From the NCBI RefSeq assembly GCF_963082655.1, contig NC_081555.1:31295266-31359265 (forward strand): 64,000 bases of DNA, in the 5' to 3' direction. Origin of the DNA: Stomoxys calcitrans (Eukaryota > Arthropoda > Insecta > Diptera > Muscidae). Numbering within the stretch: position 1 is the stretch's first letter; every line of letters starts with the position of its first letter. The notes under the pieces are model-generated. The model was not told where the DNA came from. It saw only the letters and a program-made list of their open reading frames with translations, and searched no databases. The position numbers and the translations under genes were made by a program. Shown here piece after piece: positions 22,446-32,699 of the stretch.

Positions 22446-22844
22446 ATGGGTTCTTGGGTAAAAGTTCTTCTATTCAGTAGAGGTTCGGGGAGGATTATTG
22501 AAGGCAGAGAGAATTGGGAGGGGGATGATTTGTTGAGGGCTTCAGAGGGGAAGGAGTTGGGGATTTACTCTCATTGGAAATATGTCGCTGAGAATGCCGA
22601 GAGAAGTAACGGTTGTTCAGCAAATATCTGTGTCATTACCTTAGCCGCAATTAAAATTCTGGGAAGGGATGTACCACCCTCGGAACTCAGGACTTATGTG
22701 TACAGAATGGCGGCGCTTACGAAAGCACACAAGAAAGTTCTTGGAGTGTTTATGAGAAAGATTTTTTGTAAAATTCTTTTTCGAGTTTTCTCCAATTTAG
22801 GCTATCTTGCTAACTTATCGGAGAGATCTGCTCAAAAAAGTTGA
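22446..22844 (+). other. 132-codon open frame of unknown nature
   Basis: An ATG-initiated frame from 22446, less AT-biased than its surroundings, with a mixed amino-acid composition. It contains a stretch CVITLAAIKILGRDV and a basic segment near residues 91-110. I recognise no domain, and there is no promoter, intron or poly-A signal that would identify a gene. It lies between two SINE fragments, so it may be a fragment of an unrecognised mobile element or an exon of an unknown gene. Confidence 0.2.
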
Positions 22845-22950
22845 GACGATTTGGCTTTTACAGAAAGCCATTGAGAGGGATACTACACGAGGTCATATAT
22901 GCGTGGCCAATGGTTAATCCGACATGGGAATCATATACATGTGGGCTTGG

Positions 22951-23030
22951 ATGAACGCTGAACGCCTGGGTTCAAATCCTGGTTAGAACATCAGAAAAAA
23001 TTGTCAACGATGGTTATCATCACGAACTAT
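22951..23030 (+). mobile_element. tRNA-derived SINE, head fragment (+)
   Basis: 'gctgaacgcctgggttcaaa' followed by 'tcctgg' and 'catcagaaaaaatt' matches the box B region and the start of the SINE body in + orientation. Box A and the 3' body are gone. Confidence 0.65.
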
Positions 23031-23159
23031 TGCACGGCATGTGGCTCTTCTTCACACCAGAGGCCATAGTTTTGCTTTTTAACTGTCCGTTTGTGCTTCG
23101 ATATTTGTCACAGAGCATGCATTTGGATAATTAATTTCTCGATTTGCAGAAGTTATTTG

Positions 23160-23530
23160 ATTGTAAGTTTCTTCAAGATGAATTGGCAGAGTATATTGAA
23201 CACTTTTCATTTTCACAGAAGTTGTTTGGACACCATTATGGCCAGTGGTGCTTGTTCGAGTTTCATCATGATAAAATGACAGAGTATACTAAACACATTT
23301 CAAGTTCACATGCGGCGTTTGAACAAAATTTACAAATAGTGCTGCCACTCTGAAAAACTTAACTCATTAAAAATCACCCTTTGAATACAATTATCAACCA
23401 GTGCTGCTCGTTTGAGTTTATTCATGATGAAATGGCAAAGTATACTGAACACGTTTCAAGTTCACATGTGACGTTTGAATACAATTATCAAATAGTGCTG
23501 CCATTCCGAAGAACTTTACTTATAATTAAA
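23160..23530 (+). repeat. Three imperfect direct repeats upstream of a transposase relic
   Basis: Units carry 'gaaatggcaaagtatactga' or close variants, followed by 'acac', 'tttcaagttcaca' and 'gcggcgtttgaa'. They begin near 23168, 23264 and 23422, and the last two end in 'aaatagtgctgccac/tt'. They lie directly 5' of the mariner-like transposase pseudogene, so they may be its subterminal repeats. Confidence 0.6.
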
Positions 23531-23553
23531 CTCCCTTTACTACTTTCTTGAAC

Positions 23554-24134
23554 GACGATGCTCATTTTTGGCTCAATGGGTACGTAAATGAATAGAATTG
23601 CCGATTTTGGAGTGAAGATTAGCCAGAAGCATTGCAAGAGCTACCAATGCATTCAGAAAAAGTCAGTCGGCGTGGTTTAAAGGCTGGTGGCATCATTGTA
23701 CCGTACTTCTTCAAATAACGAATCGAAACGTAACTGAACGGTGAGCACTACCGTGAGATAATATTCAACCTTTTTTTTGCCTTAAATGCAAGAGCTTGCC
23801 TTGCATGGTATGTGGTTTCAACAAGACGGGGTCAAATGCCACACAGCACGTGTAACAATGGACTTATTGAGAGGCGAGTTCGGCTAACATTGTATTTCAC
23901 GTTCGGGACCGGTCAATGGATCGCCTATATCATGCGACATAGCGCCCTTAGACTATTTTTTATGGGGCTATGTTAAAGCTCATGTCTATACAGACAAGCT
24001 CGCTCCAATTGACGCATTGAAAGTCAACATTGAGGTATTTAATCGTGATATACCGGCCGAAATGTTGGAAAGAGTATGCCAAACTTGGACTTAGAGGACC
24101 ACGGTCAACATTTGCATGAAATAATCTTCAAAAT
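23554..24134 (+). pseudogene. mariner-like transposase, DD41D-type spacing (relic)
   Basis: The conceptual translation starts DDAHFWLNGYVNE, the first catalytic aspartate region of Tc1/mariner transposases. It resumes after frameshifts with FQQDG (second aspartate, near 23834) and PLDYFLWGYVKAHVY (third aspartate, near 23950). I count 41 residues between the second and third aspartates, which is the DD41D arrangement reported for rosa-type mariner relatives. Stops interrupt it after NGYVNE, after GEFG and after CQTWT, and the N-terminal HTH part is absent. It is nonfunctional. Confidence 0.8.
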
Positions 24135-24159
24135 ATATGGAATTTAACGTTTGCGTAGT

Positions 24160-24236
24160 ATCCATCGGAAAAGTACCAATCGATATTCTGTCAAAAAATT
24201 TAATATCGATAGTGCCATTGATATTTTGCCTGCTCT
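24160..24236 (+). mobile_element. hAT-like TATCGATA MITE, right end only
   Basis: 'tccatcggaaaagtacc', 'aatcgatattctgtc', 'ttaatatcgatagtgcc' and 'attgatattttgcctgctcta' match the right end of the elements at 16630-16721 and 43980-44020. It abuts the transposase relic. Confidence 0.55.
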
Positions 24237-24860
24237 ACAAATCATTCCATTCCACTATTATTCCTGAGGAAGAAACAAGCGATATAATTCTTTCTAATCT
24301 CTCTTGAGCATTACGAAGACAAAAGTTTTTGTCCAATTTAGCTTGCATTGCGACGCGCAGGGGAATACCGCACAATGACTTCTGTAGGAGTTGCCTTGAT
24401 GGGGATGAAGAGGAGACTACTGAGCATTTGCTGTGTTAATGTCTGGGTCTGGGATTTGACTACTTTAATTCCTAGAAACCTCAATTTTCCTCTTTTGACT
24501 GAAATTGTGTATGTTAAGGTAGGTATTGAGATTCACTGTGTTTTCACAAAATATTTTTTCATTATTGTAGAAATCCTCAAAAAAGCATTTTTTCCAATAA
24601 AAAGACATATAGGCAACACTGCCATCATATGTTTCACCACCAGCATTATTTTGGTAAATTGTGTTGTTTGCGTAGTGTTATCACGAAAATTAAAACTAAA
24701 AGAGCTGTATTTGCTAACAATTGTTATTTATTTAAAAGAAAATGAACGAAAATGCAACGCGAATGCTACGAAAATTCCTTTTTTTATCATGTTGGCCTAA
24801 GTTGAAAAACGTTTCATCGACGCCTTTACTGAATGCCAAATTTCCACTCTATAAAGAACT

Positions 24861-24980
24861 TAAACCCCGTTTACATTGCTCATCCGGATTTAAGGCTCTC
24901 GCCAGCTAATTTTATAAATGGAAAACAGATGACCGAGCCATTAAATCCGAAGATTTATAGGGCAGTGTAAACGGGGTTTA
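24861..24980. mobile_element. 120-bp MITE with 15-bp perfect inverted ends
   Basis: Both ends are TAAACCCCGTTTACA, exact and inverted (24861-24875 and 24966-24980). The symmetry extends imperfectly inward (GGATTTAAGGCTC against GAGCCATTAAATCC), so almost the whole element can fold into a hairpin. No coding capacity. I cannot assign a superfamily from the flanks. Confidence 0.75.
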
Positions 24981-26137
24981 GTACTACAAAAGAAATTGCT
25001 TTCACAGATTATTTTCAATAATTTTTTATATGGAGTTTGACTGTGAAAACTAAAGTTAATACCCATTTTTATGTTAATTTATCTCCCATAATTGTACTCC
25101 AACAACTTTGAAAATGAAGAAAAACTTGTGCAACATTCGTTTATATATTTGAAAGATGTAAAAAATATTTCTATTGTTCTTTTTTTCCACGGAAGTAAAA
25201 AAAAGATATTATTAATTATTATAGATGTTTTAACGAGTGTAATATTGTATGGTATAATTCTTTTAAAATTGTCAAAATTTTGTTAAAGCTTATGGAATTT
25301 GAGCGGATGTTATCATTAATATATTTTTCATAAGAAAAGGTATGGAGATGGGAGTTAAAAATCCATTGAGTGATTTTGTAACATTTACTTTGATCCAAAG
25401 AAAAAGAAAAAAAGCACAAGGTCACACAATTTGCTTCAACAATTATCCCATAGTGGGGCTTATTAACCTACTTAACCAGGTTCGTTAATATAACGAAAGT
25501 GAATTTAAAGTCTTACAACTCCCTCCCACAATCATTGATCATAATTGAAAGTCTCTTTGTGTTAACATTCCTTAAGGTTTCCAAATGTGTGTTTAAGTGT
25601 TATTAAGCAAAAATAGTATTTTATACAAGTTTTATGCGTCTTCGGCCTACATACGTTTGCAATAGACTGGGCAACAGACGTTTGTGATCTTTGTTGTTTT
25701 TCTTACTAAAGTGACAAGCGATGAAGAACGTGTTTTATCGTATTAAATGTTTTTTTTTGTTTTTATTTTTTGGCATAAGATTTTCAACTAGTTGTTATAC
25801 AACCTAAGATATAATTATATAATTGCTGGTTTTAAATATACATTTTTTTAATTTTTTTCTTTAAATTTTTTCTCTTTCTAGGTAAGTTTTATCTGTGTTA
25901 ACATGCCATCATTAGGTCATTGTGACTTAAAGGCGTTGGAGAATCAAGAAAACTAATTAATAAAAGGTACTTTTTGCTTTACAACACCATTTTTCATGGA
26001 AACTAGACAAATTAGATATGAACATTTTAAGTGTATGATAAAAAAAATTAAATGGAAATTTGGTGTTGGCCATAGAAGTTTTATGCGACTCTCTGCAAGT
26101 TGCAACGAATAGAAATAAACAAAGAAAACTTGAGCAA
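24981..26137. other. No gene seen
   Basis: AT-rich noncoding sequence. Short frames (64-68 codons) at 25092-25425 are on opposite strands and have no recognisable homology. Confidence 0.5.
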
Positions 26138-26253
26138 CAGGATAATTGTGAATGAACAAAAATATATTGTGAATGGTGAAAGATGATAATTTGGTCAGGA
26201 TAACTGTGAATGAACAAAAATATATTGTGAATGGTCAAAGATGATAATTTGGC
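26138..26253 (+). repeat. 58-bp tandem duplication
   Basis: 26138-26195 and 26196-26253 differ at only a few positions (ataatt/ataact, ggtgaa/ggtcaa). The unit contains two internal 'attgtgaatg' phrases, resembling the end of the family S repeat. Confidence 0.9.
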
Positions 26254-26459
26254 TATTTTGCTTTTGCTTTTGAATTATAAATTATTTTCACCTAAAGATG
26301 GGTATTAAGTTCCTGTGTCACAGTAAAAATCCATGTTTTTCACGATTTCTGTCTTGAAAAACTACAAACTTCTCACTGATAACATAATACTTTTATTAAT
26401 AAAATATTGTTATAAATAATGAGTGAAATTCACTTTGAAACACGAACTTAATACCCACG

Positions 26460-26512
26460 ACTGGCGGGACCATCGGAAAAAAAACTTCAACGGTGGTTTT
26501 TCCCTCCTAAAA
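26460..26512 (+). mobile_element. SINE fragment (+)
   Basis: 'ctggcgggaccatcggaaaa' and 'caacggtggtttttccctcctaa' are the middle of the SINE in + orientation. It is cut off at the point where a reverse copy begins. Confidence 0.65.
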
Positions 26513-26513
26513 T

Positions 26514-26821
26514 GCAAATTTTGCCCATGACCATTCCACTGAGGAACAGGGGCAAACTTCTCACATATCAAAGAATGCAGTCCGGTTCAACTTCTAGGCT
26601 CAATGATAAGGGGCCTCCTTTTTATAGCCGAGTCCGAACGCCGTGCCTCAGTGCGACACCTCTTTGGAGAGAAGTTTTACATGGCATAGTACCCCACAAA
26701 TGTTGCCAGCATTAGAAGGGGACAACCGCCGCTCATTTTTTCTGAAGGTCTCGCCATGATTCGAACCCAGGCGTCCAGCGTCATAGGCGGACATGCTAAC
26801 CTCTGCGCTACTGGGGCCTCC
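26514..26821 (-). mobile_element. tRNA-derived SINE, essentially full length (reference copy)
   Basis: The most complete copy in the window, about 308 bp. Read on the minus strand it opens with GGAGGCCCCAGTAGCGCAG and contains the pol III internal promoter: box A (AGTAGCGCAGAGGTTAGCATG region) and box B (GGTTCGAATC, near 26760). The tRNA-like head passes into a body with 'ggtactatgccatg', 'gtgtcgcactgaggcacgg' and 'atatgtgagaagtttgcccc', and ends GGGCAAAATTTGC. No coding potential. At least eleven other pieces of the family occur here. It presumably spread with LINE-encoded enzymes. Confidence 0.9.
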
Positions 26822-26925
26822 TACGCCTTTATCAAACTGTCAAAACAATTCAGGTAGAAAAATCAGAATATTTATAAAATTTCGGAATTAATCTTGCAAG
26901 ACATGTATTCTACATGTTATTGTAC

Positions 26926-26995
26926 TATTTACAATAGGTGTACTTCTATAGTTGGCCATACTAGCACGGAAAAAGAACATATCATGGCTATCCTA
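26926..26995 (-). repeat. Family S repeat, 70 bp (copy 2)
   Basis: Reversed, it reads TTAGGATAGCCATGATATG, then 'tatggccaacta', ending CACCTATTGTAAATA. It aligns along its full length with 17239-17306. Confidence 0.6.
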
Positions 26996-27567
26996 ATGTC
27001 GTATATTTGGTTGGTTTTAGTTACCAGTCTAGAGAATTCGCTAGCTTATGGACAAGTAAAGGCTCTTCCCACTTAATGGTTTGTACTTCAAACGTTGGCA
27101 GCACTGACCCACAACCAAAATAATTAAATATCAACAAAACAAAATGCTAAAAACTAGATGCTAAAACTTTTTGGTGTGTGCTCAGCCCACCCCCAGAGGC
27201 CTTACTACGCTTATGTTACCATGAAAATTGTCTATTAATTGATTGCGAAACATGCCGCATTCTATGGAACCACATAACACAAAAGTCATACAACTACACA
27301 CAAAAACAGGCAGCTACATTGAAACAGAGTTGCTTGTGATGTAGTTCATGAGCATTTAATTAGATTTGCAATTAACTGAAGCCAAATTTATAATGACGCA
27401 GCTACATGTCGCTATTATTTTGCTCATAAAACTAAGTACCACTCCTACTCGGTACTAGGCTTAACCCAACCCACTAACCGCATTTCCTGTGGATTATAGT
27501 ACTCGTGTTACAGATTCTGATAAACTAAACATATTGCAATTGTGGATGCGAAATTATCCCAATGTCA

Positions 27568-28006
27568 CACAGTGGGCCAAATTAGAAATAAGCCCACAAC
27601 TTTTAACCTGTTGATCTGAGTGGTAAAAAATGTTCTAGACATATATAGAGGAGGAAATAAGTGGCGTTGTTGGTCTATATATTTAATACAGGGTGAGATA
27701 CAGGGTGTCAAAGTTGACCACTTTCCCCTTCTTCAACCAGCAAGTGGCCATAACTTTTGATCTACTAAACCGATTTACATGATTTGGAGATTTCCACATC
27801 ATGCAAATCGGTTCAGTAGATCAAAAGTTGAAGAAGTGGAAAGTGGTCAACTTTGGCATCCTGTATCTCGACCACTATTAAAGATATAGATCAACAACGT
27901 CATTTATGTCCTCCTCTACAGATGTCCAGTACATTTTTTACTGCTTAGATCAAAACGCAAAAAGTTGTGGACTTATTTCTAATTTTTCGCCGTTTGGCCC
28001 ACTGTG
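27568..28006. mobile_element. Fold-back element, 439 bp
   Basis: The ends are CACAGTGGGCCAAA, inverted at 27993-28006 (with a short extra GGCGAA). The arms of about 200 bp remain complementary almost to the centre near 27790: left 'ctactaaaccgattt', right 'aaatcggttcagtag'. The longest asymmetry is an extra 'ccagcaagtggccat' in the left arm. No ORF. Flanking 5-mers tgtca and cctca match at 3 of 5 positions, so no clear target duplication. The terminal CACAGTG equals the RSS heptamer and recalls Transib ends, but this is only a resemblance. Confidence 0.75.
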
Positions 28007-28109
28007 CCTCACTACACTTTGGTAGAAAAAAAACCTTTCGACTATGTCGATTCATACTATTTTAGTATATATTCGGTAGAAATCTAAATTCCATATCTAA
28101 ATTTCAGAT

Positions 28110-28612
28110 GATTACCGAGCTATAAACTGTTGGGGCGGTGAAATGACACATCATGATATGGATAACGAATTTAGGCAACTAGAAAACTTAACTGTAATTG
28201 GTTTAATGGCTGTTGATCTGTTATTTTGTTTCGTATGATTAGTTTCGCTTTTAATCTAAATGTGGGTAAATTTGATATGATTAGCGAGCTATGAACTGTG
28301 GGACAGACTGACACATCATGGTATTGATAAAGAGTTTACCTAACCTGGAAACGTGGCTGCCAGAATTGTAATGTCTATATAACTCGTAGTTTCTTTCATT
28401 TGATTAGTTTGGGTTGTAATCTTAACGTAAACAAACCTAACATAAGATTAAAAAGGTACCAACTGTCAATAGGATAAATGGACAGGGTAGCGCATTATAG
28501 TATTGAAGAAAGGTTTGAAACAACTTGGAACGTCTTTGCTAGAGGTATAATGACTGGTATTCTGTTATCTTTCAAAAATTTTCTGATATCATTCTTCTGC
28601 TGCTGATAAACT
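28110..28612 (+). repeat. Three diverged tandem units, period ~168 bp
   Basis: Units begin 'gattaccgagctataaactg' (28110), 'gattagcgagctatgaactg' (28279) and 'gattaaaaaggtaccaactg' (28446). Each continues with a 'gacacatcatg..atattgataa' phrase and 'ctggaaacg', and ends near 'tctgttat' or 'gtttc...gattagttt'. Spacing is 169 and 167 bp, close to nucleosomal-repeat satellites, but divergence between units is high. Confidence 0.65.
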
Positions 28613-29130
28613 CGATTTCTTCAAAAGAAAATAGCCTATATTTCGTGTTTCATCATTCATAATCAATGAATGAAATAAGGGTTATTATTTTATTTTTTGC
28701 TGACTGTATGTTGGTAGCATTTGAAATAATTTTTTATGAATAAAATAATAGAGCAGAGTCCTGCTATTAATTTTCCCAGAAAAACAATAACGCAGCCAAT
28801 TTTGTTTGTTTTAATAATAACTACCCCGTCTATATGCTGTAGACCCGCATATTCCCACACCTGGTATCAACCCTTATGCCATTGCGACTCATAAATGGTG
28901 GCATGGGTGGAAATATATCGAAATTGTGGGAAACTAAAATTGTTATTATTAATTAAACTTGGGTTGGCTTCCTTTACAACAATAATAATGCAATGCATTT
29001 GTCATGTCCTGTTAGTTAGGTTCTCTATCCCATTGTTTTGCATACTACTGTTCCAAGGAAAAGAGAAGAAATAGTTTTAGCTATAACAATATGTTTACCA
29101 ATAAGAAAAAGATTATTTTTATACCCTCCA
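28613..29130. other. No gene seen
   Basis: AT-rich noncoding DNA. A 66-codon frame on the minus strand (29025-29225) runs into the adjoining repeat and is not a gene. Confidence 0.5.
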
Positions 29131-30298
29131 CCATAGGATCGGGGTATGCTAATTTCATCATTCCGTTTGTAACATATGGAAATATTGATCTGAGACCCAA
29201 CAACATTCTTTGTCAAATTTAGCACTGTCCGTCCGTCTGTCTGTCGCCCGAATGCGCATTTACTATGGAAAAAGTAAAGCTAGGCGCTTGAAATTTTGAA
29301 CAAATACTTCTTATTAGTGTAGGCCGGTTGGGATTGTATCTGGGCCATATCGGCCCATGTTTTGGTATAGGTGCCACATATACCAATCTCGGATCTTGAC
29401 TTCTTGAATCTCTGGAGACCGCAATTCTCATCCGATTTGGCTGAAATTTTGCATGGGGTGTTTTGTTTTGATTTCCCACAGCCGTCCCAAAACGTTCCGT
29501 AACTTGATATATCTGCCATATAAACCTTTCTCGGATCTTGACTTCTTCAATATCTAGAGCTTCCGATTTGACTGACATTTTGCATGGGGTGTTTTGTTTT
29601 GACTTCCAATAGCCGTGCCAAGTATGGTCCAATTCGGTTCACAACTTGATATATCTGTCTTATAACCCTATCTCGGATCTTGATTTCTTTAGCCTCTAGA
29701 GGGTTTGACTAAAATTCTAAATCTCATCCGGTTTGACTAAAATTTTGCATGAGGCGTTTCGTGTTTACTTACAACAGCCGTGCCAAGATCGGCCCAAAAC
29801 GGTTCAGGACTTCATGTATCTGCCATATAAACCTATCGCGGATCTTGACTTCGTGAGCCTCTAGAGGGCGCAATTCTCATCCGATTTGTCTGAAATTTCG
29901 CATAAGTTGTTTTGTCCTTCAACAGTCGTACCAAATATGGCCCAAATCGGTTCATAACTTGATTTATCTACCTTATAAACCTATCTCCGATCTTGGCTTC
30001 TTGAGCCTCTAGAGGGCGCAATTCTCATTCGATTTGGCTGAAATTTTGCATGAGGTGTTTTGTTTTGACTTCCCAAAGCCGTGCCAAATACGGCTCGAAT
30101 CGGTTCATCACTTGATATATCTGCCTTATAAAACTATCTCGAATCTTGAGTTTTTTTAACCTCTAGAGGGCGCAATTCTTATCCGATTGGGATGAAATGT
30201 TAAATGTCGTATCCTATATATTTGAAAGTGTCAAATGTGATCCATGCTGGAGGGTATAAAAGATTCGGCCCTTCCGAACTTAATGCTCTTTTTATTGT
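29131..30298 (+). repeat. Modular tandem repeat, type A (longest copy)
   Basis: It begins 'ataccctccaccataggat', passes through 'ctgtccgtccgtctgtctgt' and then carries about six modules at 139-159 bp spacing, each with 'cggatcttgacttctt', 'gcgcaattctcatccg' and 'gctgaaattttgcat'. It ends with 'gatccatgctggagggtata', which is the inverse of the first phrase. So the element has short inverted ends around a variable number of modules. Minus-strand frames of 66-137 codons inside it are not proteins. Confidence 0.8.
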
Positions 30299-31327
30299 AG
30301 TTTTCTGAGAGTGGTCAACCAGTTTTATAAACTGATTCTAAGATTAAAGATTTGCTTGTCCTTAACTTTGGAAAATGCTTAAACTGTCAGTAGCCTTAGC
30401 TGCTGGCCAGCTAGCTGCATTTCTCAGAAGCATTCAAATCTCAGCATCACCCATATCCTTCCAAAGCAAGCGGAGCACTGTGTCTCTTTATAAAATATCA
30501 AGATTATTGCCATCATTGACTCCCTTATCATTTGTTTGGAATCGAAAATATTCATATGTACTCTTATGTATGGGATGGATGCATTTTCATTGGAATTAAT
30601 CATAATTAACACAAATGTATGGCTCACAAAATGTGTCCCTCCCCATTTGCAATTAAGGCAATTGTCGATGGCTGGTGATCAACATCAATCTGTTAATTGC
30701 ACCAGCAGTTTTGTATTTCTTTCCTACGATTTTAACTCCCGAAGAATTGTAATCATGCAAAGACGACATACCAATTGCTTCTTCGACGTTGACTCGAGAT
30801 ATGAGTCCACACGCACAAATGTAGATGCGAGCTAGTGATTTGGGTCAATGATCAGCAATAATAAATAGGGGAGAGCTTTTTAAGTGATACTCTTCGGCAT
30901 ATTGGCTACTAGAAGACATTTGGTTAAATATGTAGATGAGATGAAATGGCCCGGACCTATAAGAAGAAACATTGTTTTATAAATCTTTATAAACATTTCA
31001 CCCATAAATGCCATATTTGTTTCAGGAAAAGTTTTTCCGTTACAAACCCAACATTTCGGTTAATTTTTCTCTAGAGGTAAAATCTCAATCAATATGTGAA
31101 AATATATTCTAATTCAAATTTCATGACACAGCGCCACCTACAAGTCGTAATAGAAATATGGATAAGTCGAATTTAATTCAACACACAATAGAGAGAAAAG
31201 GCCCATTGTGGTCAACTGGGAAAAAGTTGTTGTAGCCATATTTGCAGGTGGAGGTGACAATCCTCGTTAAGATCTTATAGATGAGCAAGCTCGTTTTGGT
31301 CTATATAACCGATCGGCATAGAAACAT
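30299..31327. other. No gene seen
   Basis: Frames of 67-99 codons at 30375-30835 overlap on both strands. None shows a splice-flanked or conserved pattern that I can identify. Confidence 0.45.
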
Positions 31328-31440
31328 GGTGGCCATTGGTTATTTAAAGGCGCAAATAAGCTTCTCGTGACAGCCATGTACAACACTCAGATCGGACCTA
31401 AATTTCCCAGCCTGTGTGGTGCTCACAGCTATTCCGTGCC
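31328..31440 (-). repeat. Element X, internally deleted copy (b)
   Basis: Reversed, it reads 'ggcacggaatagctgtgagc', 'accacacaggctgg', 'gtcacgagaagctta', then jumps to 'tttgcgcctttaaataacc'. Compared with 62428-62723, about 180 bp is missing from the middle. It is joined directly to LINE A reverse-transcriptase sequence at 31441. Confidence 0.7.
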
Positions 31441-32330
31441 GGGAGATACTGTTAGTGGTCCCCATTAGTAGTTTTCTCTTGTTTGGAAGAGGTCCGCCTA
31501 TATTGGCCATTAGCTTGCTAAACCATGAGATTATTTCCGCTGCTTCGAGTACGTTATTTTGGAATCGAGTCTCATCGCTAGGTATTTGACAGACGTCTTT
31601 GTCCGGATGATAGTGTCGTCTACATTCATCTCCATCTCCAGGGGTATGTGTCGTCTTGTCTGTTTTATGCGTGGCCAATTGTAGGACATGTGAGTCCAGC
31701 CAGCTCTTTGTGCGGATCAAAGTTTGACGGAGTTTGCGTTGGGCCGCTCATCTTTATCACTGCTGCGATATCTTTTGTGAAACCCCTAGGCAATTGTCGT
31801 CAGGCATGATTATTTCTAAAATCTCGTCGTAGGTTGCATTCTAAAGGTTTGGCCCAATATTGATCCCTAGGCAGCTTCTGAGGTCACCTGCACCCTTTCT
31901 GTAGCTTGGATCGTGTCATAGATTAGTAGCCGTTCTTTCAGGTATGCAAATTTTGCCCACGAACATTCCACTAAGGAACAGGATTCAAGTTTAAGCTCAA
32001 TGATAAGGGGCCTCCTTTTTATAGCCGACACCTCTTTGGAGAGAAGTTTTACATGGCATAGTACCTCACAAATGTTGCCAGCATTAGGAGGGGAAAACCA
32101 CCGCTGAAATTTTTTTTCTGATGGTCTCGCCAGGATTCGAACCCAGGTGGCCTCCATCTTTCAGGTAGTTCTTCAATATTCTCACCAAGTATCTAAGTAC
32201 ATGGGAGATCGTCTCAGGGGCTTGAATCCCATATGCCTACCTCGGGCTGCTAATCATATGTCTGTAAACTGCCATTTATAGTCAGTGCAGGACAAGTGGC
32301 TTAAACCTTTAAACGATTTCCAATAGCCCC
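31441..32330 (-). pseudogene. LINE family A/related: reverse-transcriptase core (relic, split by a SINE)
   Basis: On the minus strand the order is LKNYLKERLLIYDT (near 32190-31900, interrupted by the SINE), VTS..A..GSILG, a degenerate catalytic region GFTKDIAAVI where functional copies would have a FADD box, then TKSWLDSHVLQLATHKT, VKYL..RLDSK and ISWFSKLMANIGGPLPNKRKLL. These are the middle-to-C-terminal blocks of a non-LTR RT. The FADD to FTKD change and multiple stops make it dead. The element X segment follows in the same orientation. Confidence 0.7.
31945..32156 (-). mobile_element. tRNA-derived SINE inserted in LINE RT, with 11-bp target duplication
   Basis: The copy is flanked by TCTTTCAGGTA on both sides (31934-31944 and 32157-32167), exact. 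This is strong evidence for target-primed retroposition. It lacks most of the tRNA head: box B (GGGTTCGAATCC) is kept, but the segment between box B and the GGAGGCCACC start is deleted. The insertion sits inside the LINE relic, so the LINE copy is older. Confidence 0.9.
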
Positions 32331-32699
32331 CTTGCAGGTGGACAGGCAAATGAGTTCTTTTTCGCCCTTTCTAAAATATTGGTTTTCTTGTTCAGTATAA
32401 CTCCCACACTCAACAAATAAGTACATTACCCATAAGCGAACTTTACGATCAGTAAACTTCTTTTATGAAAAACGTATAGACTTTGGTTAGGATAAAATTG
32501 CAAGAATTTGTGACGAATACAAAGGGTGCATATTTATTTATGAAGCAGAATATACCCTGTAGAAATTCTTGTTGTCTTTAGCCTGGCGCCGTTTGTTGCG
32601 TGCGGTATTGTAAATACGAGCATTTTTTTCATCTAAAGTAAAATTTGAAAAATCGTCACTTTTCAGAGTTTATAAACTCGATCATGTGATCATAGCTCC
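32331..32699. other. No gene seen
   Basis: Noncoding, with no motif recognised. Confidence 0.45.

Noticed and set aside
26700..26821. Functional tRNA gene
   Set aside because: Box A and box B are present, but the sequence is the head of a SINE with a long body, and the acceptor stem does not close.
27568..27574. V(D)J-like recombination signal
   Set aside because: The heptamer CACAGTG is present but no ACAAAAACC-like nonamer at 12 or 23 bp, and no RAG-like gene is in the window.
29219..29632. 137-codon minus-strand frame
   Set aside because: It is inside the type A modular repeat; its repeated phrases are repeat modules, not protein repeats.
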